DNA of 35,589 nucleotides from Verrucomicrobiota bacterium (lineage in GTDB: Bacteria > Verrucomicrobiota > Verrucomicrobiia > Opitutales > Seribacteraceae): positions 1-35,589 of the forward strand of contig JAOLZO010000028.1 in NCBI GenBank assembly GCA_028343845.1, written 5' to 3'. Positions 23,266 to 31,477 of the stretch are shown here, piece by piece. The notes beneath the pieces are model-generated. The model did not search any database and had not been told where the DNA came from. It saw only the letters and a program-made list of their open reading frames with translations. The position numbers and the translations under genes were made by a program. The stretch's first letter is position 1, and every line of letters begins with the position of its first letter.

Positions 23266-24351
23266 ATGCCTGAAAAGAAAGCAGCCACCCCAAAGAAATC
23301 AACGACGGCCAAGAAGTCTACTTCCAAAGCGGCGAGTATCGATGACGTGAAGGCAGTCGAGAAGTTACGCGAGGCTCGCGAGCAGATTCTTTCTGAATTG
23401 AGAAAGTCGATCGTGGGCATGGATGACGTAATCGATCAGGTCATGATCTCGGTTTTTTCACGCGGTCACAGTTTGCTGGAGGGTGTTCCCGGATTGGCCA
23501 AGACCCTGTTGGTCAGTTCGATCGCGAAGTGCCTTTCGCTTTCCTTCAGGCGCATTCAGTTTACCCCCGACCTGATGCCTTCGGACATTACCGGAGCGGA
23601 GGTTCTCCAGGACGACCCGGAGACCGGTCAGCGCAAGTTTACTTTCAGCAAGGGTCCGATCTTCGCCAACCTCGTTCTGGCCGACGAGATCAACCGGACC
23701 CCGCCCAAGACTCAGGCTTCCTTGCTCGAAGCTATGCAGGAAAAAATGGTTTCCGCAGGTGGGGAAGACTACAAGCTGGACTTGCCTTTCTTTGTACTGG
23801 CCACCCAGAATCCCCTCGAGCAGGAGGGCACCTATCCCTTGCCCGAAGCTCAGTTGGACCGTTTTATGTTCAAAATTCACGTCGATTATCCGACCGAGCA
23901 GGAGGAGATCGATATCATGAAGCAGGTGACCACCGGGTCGTCGGTAGACCCCAAGTCGGTCCTTTCCAAGAAGGAAATCCTTGCCTTGCAGGATCTCGTC
24001 CTGCGCGTGCCGGTTGCCGATCACGTCTATCAATATGCAGCCAAGCTTGTCCGGGCCACCCGTCCGGGACAGGATGATGCGCTTGATTTCATCAATGAAT
24101 GGGTTTCCTTCGGTACCGGGCCACGGGCTTGTTTGAACTTGGTCATGGCAGGCAAGGCGCGGGCCATTTTGCACGGACGTTTCAATGTTTCGATTGATGA
24201 TATTCAAACCCTTGCCCTGCCTGTGATGAGGCATCGTATGGGCTTGAACTTTGCCGCTCAGTCGGAGGGCAAAAAGACCGACGACATCGTGCGTCAGTTG
24301 TTGGAAGAAATTCCTGCGGACGAGAAACTTTACGATTCCAAGAGCGCCTGA
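23266..24351 (+). CDS. MoxR family AAA+ ATPase
   Basis: Cytoplasmic chaperone-like ATPase of 361 residues. Walker A is GVPGLAKT (73-80), Walker B LVLADEIN (136-143), sensor 1 ATQNP (179-183) and the arginine-finger region PEAQLDRF (193-200); the C-terminal lid domain is complete. MoxR proteins are thought to remodel or activate vWA-domain partners, and such partners follow directly. The start ATG has a good Shine-Dalgarno sequence, AAAGGA, 5 bases upstream. That fixes an unusual N-terminal tail of about 24 residues made almost only of Lys, Ala, Thr, Ser and Pro, before the conserved domain. The DUF58 gene begins 64 bases downstream. Confidence 0.94.
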   Translation: MPEKKAATPKKSTTAKKSTSKAASIDDVKAVEKLREAREQILSELRKSIVGMDDVIDQVMISVFSRGHSLLEGVPGLAKTLLVSSIAKCLSLSFRRIQFTPDLMPSDITGAEVLQDDPETGQRKFTFSKGPIFANLVLADEINRTPPKTQASLLEAMQEKMVSAGGEDYKLDLPFFVLATQNPLEQEGTYPLPEAQLDRFMFKIHVDYPTEQEEIDIMKQVTTGSSVDPKSVLSKKEILALQDLVLRVPVADHVYQYAAKLVRATRPGQDDALDFINEWVSFGTGPRACLNLVMAGKARAILHGRFNVSIDDIQTLALPVMRHRMGLNFAAQSEGKKTDDIVRQLLEEIPADEKLYDSKSA

Positions 24352-24415
24352 AGGCCCTTTGCTCTTTCGTAGGCAAAGCCTGGGGTTCTTTATGAACGCA
24401 ATCAAGTAAGACGGA

Positions 24416-25309
24416 ATGCAGGAGAAATACCTAGATACCGATACCCTCGATTCCATTGGGCCGCTCGACGTGGTGACCCGTCAAGTGGTGGAGGGCATCC
24501 GCATCGGGATGCACCGCAGTCCCATCCGTGGAATCAGTACGGAATTCTCCGCTTACCGCCAATACGTTCCCGGGGACGAGATCCGTCACATCGATTGGAA
24601 ACTTTATGCCCGTACGCAGAAGTATTTCGTAAAGCTCTTTGATGCGGAGACCAATTTCATCGCCAACCTGCTTATGGACACGAGTTCGTCCATGAACTTT
24701 TCTTCGGGCAACATATCCAAGCTGGAGTATGCCAAGTACATGGTGGCCAGTTTGGCTTACCTGATTGTGGACCAGCGTGACTCCGTCGGGGTGGGGATGT
24801 TTGACGATGCCTTGCGAAGCTATATCGAGCCCAAGAGCACGCCTGGAATTCTTGCCGATATTTCCCGCGAAATGGAAAAGGTCGAGCCCAAGCCGAGAAC
24901 CAACGTAGCTGAGATCATGCACGAATTCGCCGGCCGGATGAACAGGCGGGGCATGGTCATGGTTTTCTCCGACCTGCTCGACAACACCGACGAATTCATT
25001 AAGGGAATCAACCACTTGCGCTTTCGAGGCCATAACGTAACGGTCTTTCACATCCTCGACCCTCAGGAAATCGAATTTCCGCTCAACGGCGTCTGGCGTT
25101 TCGAGGGGCTTGAGGACGATGGTGAACTGGTTACTCAGCCCGCCCGGGTCAGGCAAGCCTACCTTCGCGAGCTTGAGGAATTCATCGGAAAGGTCCGGGG
25201 GGCCTGCATCAAGAGCGAGGCTGATTACGTTTTGGTGAACACTGCCGAACCAATCGAATCCGTAGTATCCAGTTATCTGTTGCAAAGGATGGCTGCCCGC
25301 ATGAGATGA
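24416..25309 (+). CDS. DUF58 domain protein
   Basis: 297 residues, soluble, with no signal peptide. The DUF58 signature is clear: GISTEFSAYRQYVPGDEIRH (39-58) followed by IDWKLYARTQ. A vWA-like fold follows with a MIDAS-type DTSSSM at 88-93, so divalent-metal-dependent protein binding is likely. DUF58 proteins are encoded beside MoxR ATPases in many bacteria and are presumed partners; their molecular job is not settled. This copy lacks the N-terminal membrane segments found in many homologues. Its stop overlaps the next gene by 4 bases (ATGA). Confidence 0.92.
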   Translation: MQEKYLDTDTLDSIGPLDVVTRQVVEGIRIGMHRSPIRGISTEFSAYRQYVPGDEIRHIDWKLYARTQKYFVKLFDAETNFIANLLMDTSSSMNFSSGNISKLEYAKYMVASLAYLIVDQRDSVGVGMFDDALRSYIEPKSTPGILADISREMEKVEPKPRTNVAEIMHEFAGRMNRRGMVMVFSDLLDNTDEFIKGINHLRFRGHNVTVFHILDPQEIEFPLNGVWRFEGLEDDGELVTQPARVRQAYLRELEEFIGKVRGACIKSEADYVLVNTAEPIESVVSSYLLQRMAARMR

Positions 25310-27030
25310 AGAGTCTCTCGTGGATCCTGACTCTGCCTGTTCTGTTGCTGACTAGCGTCCGCGCATCTACCGACTTGCTCATGGAGGACTTCGAGGAACC
25401 GGTCTCCGAGGAAGCCGCCGCTCAACCCGGTCCATGGCTCGAGGGAGATTGGACTTTCGAGGGAACCGCCTTCGAGGGCTATGGCAAAAAATTCGGAACC
25501 CGGGTCAATGGCAGGATTGCGAAGTGGTATCCCGGGCAACTAAGCCAAGGGAAATTAAGAACCCAAGGCCACCGCGGCCGGGCCATGCTTAAGAGCTGGG
25601 GGCGCAGAGGTTCGGATATCGACGGTGAGACGGGTCGGGCTCTTTCGCCCGTTTTCAAAATCCAGCGCAAATTTCTCCGTTTTCTCGTTTCCGGCGGACG
25701 TTATCCCCGGGGAGCTTGCCTGAACCTTTTGATCGAGGACAAGACCGTGAACTCTCTTACGGGCAATAATTCCAATCATTTGAAACCCATTGCTTTCGAT
25801 GTCGCCAAATGGATAGGCAAAGAGGCTCGGATCGAGGTCGTCGATCGTGAAACCGGAGCTTGGGGCCACCTATGCGTGGACCAATTCGTGCAGACGGATT
25901 TCCCGAAGGGAGCTCGAGTTGTCCGCAACTCCGGCAACGAGGTCGAGGACGTGGTATGGGTTGGTGATGAGAGGTTGAGAGGGAAGGTCCGTTGGTCAGG
26001 GGAAGAAATCTACCTCGGTGACCGGCGGCTCGATCCTGAGTCTGTGCGCAGTCTTTCGCTGGGGGCTGATCAATCGAATGATCAATCGACCTCCGGATTC
26101 ATTGTATTTCGCAATGGCGAGCGCTGGCAGTGCGAAATCCAATCGTTGACCAAAGAGAAGCTCTCCATTCACGGGAGCTTTGGCTATGGTGCCCGAAGCA
26201 TTGAACTTTCTTCCGTGCACAGCCTCCATTTTGGTCCCATTCCAGAGGGAAGCCCTCAACCGATTTATCGTCCGGGGATGCTCTACCGTACGACGGGCAG
26301 TCCGGTTCCCGGAAAGATTGCCTGGATCAAAAAGGATGACCTGGCCTTGGACTCCGCTCTGGGGATCTTGCCTATTCCACGACAGGGTTTGCTTGCCTAC
26401 GTCTTCCCTGATTCTCCGGTCAAGCCTGCTTCGGCCGACTTGGATGAGGTCGGGCTGAAGGATGGAAGCCTCTTTTTCGGGAAGATCAGGTTCGCGAACG
26501 AAAAGATGTTTTTTTTGGAGCGTTCGGGTAAGCAACCTATGAATGTTGCTTGGGAAAAACTCCGCTACTTGATCCGTTCCGGAAAGGACACCTTTTGGTT
26601 GAACGGATTGGCCTCCTCCTCGAAGGAGTCTCACGGCCCGCTTGGTCCGGACGACGGAGTGCGCAGCATGGATTACCGCAGGGCAAGCGAACCTTCCCTT
26701 TTTGCACTGCGTGTCTTGCCCAAGACGAAATTGAATTACCGCATACCAACTTCTCCTTCAGGGAAGAGCTTTTTGCAGACCCAATTGGCACCGTTGCCGA
26801 ACAGCCGGGGAACGGTTATCTTTACACTTTCCATCGGGGGTAAGGAATTTTACAGAAAAAAATTAAGTCCGGATGCCATTCCCGAGAAGCTCTCCATCCC
26901 TTTGCCCAAAGGGGAGGAATTGACCGTGGGAGTGGATTTCGAGGAGCGGATCGCATACCCATGCGGGGTTGACATGCATGACGCGCATTTTGCCCTCGCG
27001 GATATCGTGAAGGAGGACAGTCCTAAGTGA
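25306..27030 (+). CDS. Exported protein of unknown function in the MoxR operon
   Basis: 574 residues with a Sec signal peptide (about 1-20) and no other membrane segment. Residues about 28-190 (LMEDFEEP, GDWTFEGTAF, GRALSPVFKIQRKFLRFLVS, GAWGHLCVDQF) resemble the beta-sandwich domain found at the C-terminus of some GH32 proteins and in many PVC exported proteins; this is probably a carbohydrate- or ligand-binding module. The centre is beta-rich with two similar stretches (GEIYLGDRRL-like and DGSLFFGKIRF). The last 120 residues (FALRVLPKTKLNYRIP to YPCGVDMHDAHFALADI) resemble an NPCBM-like sandwich. I cannot assign a function. It is coupled to both neighbours: ATGA with DUF58 and GTGA with the vWA gene. 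A 12-bp tandem duplication lies inside it. Confidence 0.8.
   Translation: MKSLSWILTLPVLLLTSVRASTDLLMEDFEEPVSEEAAAQPGPWLEGDWTFEGTAFEGYGKKFGTRVNGRIAKWYPGQLSQGKLRTQGHRGRAMLKSWGRRGSDIDGETGRALSPVFKIQRKFLRFLVSGGRYPRGACLNLLIEDKTVNSLTGNNSNHLKPIAFDVAKWIGKEARIEVVDRETGAWGHLCVDQFVQTDFPKGARVVRNSGNEVEDVVWVGDERLRGKVRWSGEEIYLGDRRLDPESVRSLSLGADQSNDQSTSGFIVFRNGERWQCEIQSLTKEKLSIHGSFGYGARSIELSSVHSLHFGPIPEGSPQPIYRPGMLYRTTGSPVPGKIAWIKKDDLALDSALGILPIPRQGLLAYVFPDSPVKPASADLDEVGLKDGSLFFGKIRFANEKMFFLERSGKQPMNVAWEKLRYLIRSGKDTFWLNGLASSSKESHGPLGPDDGVRSMDYRRASEPSLFALRVLPKTKLNYRIPTSPSGKSFLQTQLAPLPNSRGTVIFTLSIGGKEFYRKKLSPDAIPEKLSIPLPKGEELTVGVDFEERIAYPCGVDMHDAHFALADIVKEDSPK
26067..26090 (+). repeat. 12-bp tandem duplication inside the exported-protein gene
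   Basis: TGATCAATCGAA is followed directly by TGATCAATCGAC (11 of 12 bases identical). The reading frame is kept and encodes DQSNDQST. It looks like a recent slippage duplication in a surface loop. Confidence 0.75.
27010..27029 (+). promoter_or_regulatory. Strong ribosome binding site fixing a GTG start
   Basis: AAGGAGG at 27010-27016 lies 10 bases before a GTG (27027-27029) that overlaps the preceding stop as GTGA. It is one of the best Shine-Dalgarno sequences in the window and supports the GTG start of the BatA-like gene. Confidence 0.7.
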
Positions 27031-29069
27031 GCTATCTCAATTCACCTTTGCTTTGGGGGATCCTTGGTGGGATCGGGGTGGCCGTTCCGGTCATCATTCA
27101 CCTCCTTCATCAGCGACACCGCAGGCGCACGGACTGGGCGGCCATGGAATTGCTCCGTCGGGCCTTGGTCGTGCGTTCCGGACAGGTCAAGCTCGAGGAT
27201 CTGCTTCTGCTTCTCTTGCGATGCCTCGTCATCGCTTTGGTTGCCTTTGCTCTTTTGCGTCCCACCTTGGACGACCAGGCCGAAGGCTTTCTTGGAGAAC
27301 AACGCGTTGGCATGGTCATCGCGATTGACGCATCCTTTAGCATGGACCACGGAAAGAACGATACCCGCATGGAGGAAGCCAAGCTGCGGGTTGGAGATAT
27401 TATGGATACCGCGAAGGATGGGGATCCCATTACCATCGTGCTGATGGGGGAACAGACCCGGACACTTCTGAGGGGAGCGAATTTCGACTTGGACAGTTGC
27501 AAGGAAGAGCTCATGAAGGCGGAGGTTTTCCCCGAGCGCTTCAACTTGGAGAGGGCAACCGTTGAACTGTCCGATCTGGTCGACGAACTCAAGGCATCGG
27601 TCAAGGAGTGTTATATCGTTACCGATGCCCAAGCCACGGACTGGGCCAACTTCTCCGAGGAAGCCGCCGCCGGGTTGGAGAAGCTATCCCAAAAGGCCAA
27701 GCTTTTCATTATTCCCGTAGAGACGGAAGGGCGGGAAAACCTGGCCATTACCGATTTCTCCTATTCTTCGGGTTCGTTGGGACCGGGAGGGTTGTCCCGC
27801 TTTACGGCTGAGGTCCGTAACTTCGGGCTGCAGACCCATGAGGGTGGCTCGATCGCCTTGTCCGTAAACGACCGCAACGGAACTCCCAAGTCCCTTGGCC
27901 CGATCAAACCCGGAGAAAGCCGCTTGGTTGATTTTTATCCTGACTTGGATCAATCGGGCGATGCGAACCTCACGGCGAGGTTGGGGCGCCAGGACGATTC
28001 TCTTTTGTTTGACAACCAACGAAAGGCATCCGTTCGGATCAAGGACCGCATCCGCATTCTATGCGTGGATGGAGAACCCTTTTCCGGGGATGCTCCCAGT
28101 GAAACCTTCTGGCTCAAGAAAGCGCTTGAACTTAACCAATTCGGGGATGATGCATTCATCGAGGTCAAGGTTTCGGACTGGGAGGAATTGGATGCTTCGA
28201 GCTTGGCAGAATACGATTTGGTTTTTCTAGCCAACGTGGAGGAATTCGATTTGGACTCCGCCGGTCGACCACTTGATTCCTTTGTCCGCAAGGGTGGGGG
28301 GCTTGTCGTTTTCGGCGGCGACCGGTTGGACTTGAACAAATATAACCAAGTACTCCATGGTCCCGAGGTAAACCTGCTCCCTGGCGAGCTCGTTGACTTC
28401 GTCGCTTTCGGAGAGAATTCGGAAGCGCAAGAGGAATCCGGAGAGGAAACCTCCTGGAGCTTGGCCGAGCCTACTTCTTCCCACGTGCTTGCCAGTCTTG
28501 CCAGCAGTCTCCCTCAGGATGCCCGCGATACCTTACGTTTTGGCAAGACGGTCCAAGTCCGTCCGGACGCAAACTCGACGGTCATTCTTTCCCTTGCCGG
28601 GATTGATACCCCGCTCGCGCTCGAGAAACAGGTTGAGCTTGGAAGCGTACTCTTTTTTGCCACCACGGCGGACCGTGACTGGTCGAACCTGGTCGTGCAT
28701 CCTCTTTTTCCCATGCTCATGCAGCAAACCATCACTCACCTGACCAACCCCTCATCGGGTACGGTCGAAGGGAACCTGAGCCCGTCCGAGTCGAACCTCG
28801 AACCAATCTCCGCAGAGTCGCTCGAGGAAGCGGTCGCCTCGATGGATGCGATCGTGATCCCTCCCGAGACAAGCAACTTGACCGGAATCGTAAAGGATAC
28901 CCGAAAGGGAACCGAAATTTCCCGGGCCCTGCTTATTCTAGCCTTGCTGATCTTTCTACTCCAAGGCTTCCTCGCCATGACCTTTACCAAACGAATGACT
29001 GCAACCGGAGATTCCGATTTGCAACAAAGCCTGCGCAAGCACACCGTGGTTGCCGCCCGCAGAACCTAG
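27027..29069 (+). CDS. BatA-like membrane protein with vWA domain
   Basis: 680 residues. The N-terminus (YLNSPLLWGILGGIGVAVPV, then IIHLLHQRHRRRTDWAAMELL) is the BatA/aerotolerance N-terminal domain, a membrane hairpin with segments near 6-26 and 57-77. A vWA domain follows with MIDAS residues D101, S103 and S105 (DASFSM). The second half holds a Rossmann-like, glutamine-amidotransferase-like fold (RILCVDGEP, RKGGGLVVFGGDRLDL), but no catalytic Cys-His pair is evident. A C-terminal membrane helix lies at about 640-660. It is probably anchored in the inner membrane with its sensing domain in the periplasm, and is a likely MoxR client. The GTG start is set by a strong ribosome binding site. Confidence 0.88.
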   Translation: MSYLNSPLLWGILGGIGVAVPVIIHLLHQRHRRRTDWAAMELLRRALVVRSGQVKLEDLLLLLLRCLVIALVAFALLRPTLDDQAEGFLGEQRVGMVIAIDASFSMDHGKNDTRMEEAKLRVGDIMDTAKDGDPITIVLMGEQTRTLLRGANFDLDSCKEELMKAEVFPERFNLERATVELSDLVDELKASVKECYIVTDAQATDWANFSEEAAAGLEKLSQKAKLFIIPVETEGRENLAITDFSYSSGSLGPGGLSRFTAEVRNFGLQTHEGGSIALSVNDRNGTPKSLGPIKPGESRLVDFYPDLDQSGDANLTARLGRQDDSLLFDNQRKASVRIKDRIRILCVDGEPFSGDAPSETFWLKKALELNQFGDDAFIEVKVSDWEELDASSLAEYDLVFLANVEEFDLDSAGRPLDSFVRKGGGLVVFGGDRLDLNKYNQVLHGPEVNLLPGELVDFVAFGENSEAQEESGEETSWSLAEPTSSHVLASLASSLPQDARDTLRFGKTVQVRPDANSTVILSLAGIDTPLALEKQVELGSVLFFATTADRDWSNLVVHPLFPMLMQQTITHLTNPSSGTVEGNLSPSESNLEPISAESLEEAVASMDAIVIPPETSNLTGIVKDTRKGTEISRALLILALLIFLLQGFLAMTFTKRMTATGDSDLQQSLRKHTVVAARRT

Positions 29070-29079
29070 CCGATATGCC

Positions 29080-31461
29080 ATGCTGAGAAATTTGTTCGAC
29101 ATAGGCCCCGGGGAGAAAGTTTCCGACTTCGAGTTCATTTTCCAAAGTGAATATTGGGGTTTCGCCCTCTTGCTTTTCATCGGATTGATCGGTTTTGCCA
29201 TTTATCTTTACCGTTCGGAGAGCTGGTTGGCCCGCAACCGCAGGCTGATCATGGGCGGGTGTTACGTTCTGGCCGGTTTCCTGATCGTTCTTCTCTTGCT
29301 CGAACCCGCCCTTCTTCTCAAATCCACCCGCTCGCAAAAGAATAACCTGATTGTCCTGCTGGACGTCTCGGAAAGTATGTCCATACGCGATCAGGTCGAC
29401 GAAGGCGGAGCGGACGGGGCCCCTCCCGAAGGCAATGAATCAGTAGCCCCCGGGCAACCCGCATCCCGCCTGTCTCAGGCCAAGGAAGCCTTGCTCAAAG
29501 TGCGTAGTGGTTTGGGGGAGGAATATTCGGTTCACTATTATTCAATGGGTGAGCGGTTGCAAACCCTGTCCCTTGATGGGAATTCGTCCGAACCCTTGAG
29601 CGAGGTTGCCGCAACGGCGGGTTCATCCCAGATCGGATCCGCAATGGAAGAGGCGATGGCCCGTCATGCCGGGCAGGAATTGGCTGGTGTGGTGGTCTTG
29701 AGTGATTTTTCCTGGATCGACGGTACGGACCCGATTGAAGTAGCCCGTGGATTGAAGCGCAAGGACGTCCCCGTCTATCCGGTCGCATTCGGAATGCCTT
29801 CCCCTCCAGATATCCGGGTCAGGCGCCTGATTGCGCCGGAAGTCGCCTTTGCCGGGGACAAGGTTCCCCTCAGGGTGCAGGTTGATTCGAGTGGCTTTGA
29901 AGACAGTTCCGTCGAAGTCGTCCTGCAAATGAACGACGAGGTAATCGAGAGCCGTGACCTTATCCTTACCGGGCAATCCCAGTTCGTGGAATTTCTCTTC
30001 GTTCCCCCCAAGGGTTTGGAGAAAGCAAACCTCAAGGCCTCCGTGGAGGACAGACCGGGCGAGGTCGCCCTCGAGAATAACGACGCCAAGCACTCCATGC
30101 AGGTAATTGATGAGAAGATCAACGTCCTGTACGTCGAGGGAATGCCCCGTTGGGAATACCGTTACCTTAGGTGGGTTCTTTTGCGTGACCCGCGCTTGAA
30201 CGTTCGCTTTCTCATGACCCAAGGGGACAAATACCTCGCCGCCACCTCACCCCGCCACCTTGGAGTTTTTCCTTCCGAGGTCGAGGAGATGAACAGGTAT
30301 GACTTGGTCATTCTTGGAGACGTGAGCGCTTCTTTCTTCACAAACGACCAGGTTCGTTGGATGGAGGAATTGGTCAAGGGCAGGGAACTGGGTGAAGATG
30401 AAAACTCGTCTTCCCTCGTTGGCGGAGGCGGATCTCTCCTCATGCTCGGTGGTCAGGTCGCTTCTCCATCAAGTTACTTCAACACGCCGATCGCCGACGT
30501 TTTGCCAGTCAAGATGGATTCGACGAGCAGGCAGTGGTATCATGGCAGTTCTTATCCGGTGGTTACCCCCGATGGGCTTGAAAGCTCGGTGGTATCCCTT
30601 CATCCGGAAAAGGAAACCAATGACCGGATATGGAGAATGGTTAGCCCGATGGGCTACATCAATGGGTTGACTCCCAAGCCGGGGGCAACCGTTTTGCTTT
30701 CCCGTTCGGGAAATGATCCAACTGCCCAGCCATACCCGCTGGTGGCTTGGCAAAGATATGGCAAAGGCAAGTCGATGTACGTCGGAACCGATGACCTCTG
30801 GCGCCTGCGCCGTGAAGTGGGTGATCAGTTTCACGCCCGGTTCTGGGGCCAGGCGATTCAATTCCTTGCTCTTTCGCGCAAGCTCGGCCAAAACAAGCAG
30901 GTCACTTTGGAAACCAGTCGCAAGCAATATTCTACCGGTGAACGCATCGAGTTGTTTGCCAACGCGCTTACTGAAAATTTCGATCCCGTTGACTCCGATT
31001 CTTATTCCGTATTGTTGGACAAGAACGGATCGGGCGATTACCCGGTCGAGGTCATCCTTGACCCGGTTCCCGGGACGCCGGGCCTCTACGGCAAGTCGAT
31101 TCTGGCTACCGAGGCAGGGAGCTACGTCTTGAAGGCGGAGGATGGTGATGCTCTGAAAGCCAACGTCGTCGAATTCGAGGTCGACCGTCTTTCCCTCGAG
31201 CAAAGGGAAACTTCCATGCGTGATGATCTGGCTGATCAACTTGCATCCTTGACCGGAGGAAACCGCCTGGGTGATTTTTCGGGGGATGATTCCGGCGGAC
31301 CATCGGTGAGCGACTTGGCCGGGCTCTTGCCCGGGAAACTGCCCAAGGCCTTGCCCGTGGAAAGGGAAAAGCCGCTTTGGGATCTTCCGGTGATCTTTTT
31401 GATACTCGTCTTTTTGACGGGATTGGAATGGTATTTGAGAAGGAGGGAGAACCTCGTTTAG
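29080..31461 (+). CDS. Membrane-anchored vWA protein with glutamine-amidotransferase-like domain
   Basis: 793 residues, starting at ATG 29080, 10 bases after the previous stop; an upstream TTG at 29050 would overlap that gene and adds no conserved sequence. Two N-terminal membrane helices (about 26-44 and 58-80) precede a vWA domain with a canonical MIDAS, D95-x-S97-x-S99 (LDVSESM). Then comes a beta-rich stretch, a Rossmann-like domain (NVLYVEGMPRWEYRYLRWVL, then GGGGSLLMLGG), another beta-rich part, and a C-terminal helix at about 767-785 followed by RRREN. The layout parallels the gene before it, so the two are ancient paralogues and may form a heteromer. It lacks the short BatA N-terminal signature. 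Confidence 0.87.
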   Translation: MLRNLFDIGPGEKVSDFEFIFQSEYWGFALLLFIGLIGFAIYLYRSESWLARNRRLIMGGCYVLAGFLIVLLLLEPALLLKSTRSQKNNLIVLLDVSESMSIRDQVDEGGADGAPPEGNESVAPGQPASRLSQAKEALLKVRSGLGEEYSVHYYSMGERLQTLSLDGNSSEPLSEVAATAGSSQIGSAMEEAMARHAGQELAGVVVLSDFSWIDGTDPIEVARGLKRKDVPVYPVAFGMPSPPDIRVRRLIAPEVAFAGDKVPLRVQVDSSGFEDSSVEVVLQMNDEVIESRDLILTGQSQFVEFLFVPPKGLEKANLKASVEDRPGEVALENNDAKHSMQVIDEKINVLYVEGMPRWEYRYLRWVLLRDPRLNVRFLMTQGDKYLAATSPRHLGVFPSEVEEMNRYDLVILGDVSASFFTNDQVRWMEELVKGRELGEDENSSSLVGGGGSLLMLGGQVASPSSYFNTPIADVLPVKMDSTSRQWYHGSSYPVVTPDGLESSVVSLHPEKETNDRIWRMVSPMGYINGLTPKPGATVLLSRSGNDPTAQPYPLVAWQRYGKGKSMYVGTDDLWRLRREVGDQFHARFWGQAIQFLALSRKLGQNKQVTLETSRKQYSTGERIELFANALTENFDPVDSDSYSVLLDKNGSGDYPVEVILDPVPGTPGLYGKSILATEAGSYVLKAEDGDALKANVVEFEVDRLSLEQRETSMRDDLADQLASLTGGNRLGDFSGDDSGGPSVSDLAGLLPGKLPKALPVEREKPLWDLPVIFLILVFLTGLEWYLRRRENLV

Positions 31462-31477
31462 TAATCGAGTCAACGCA

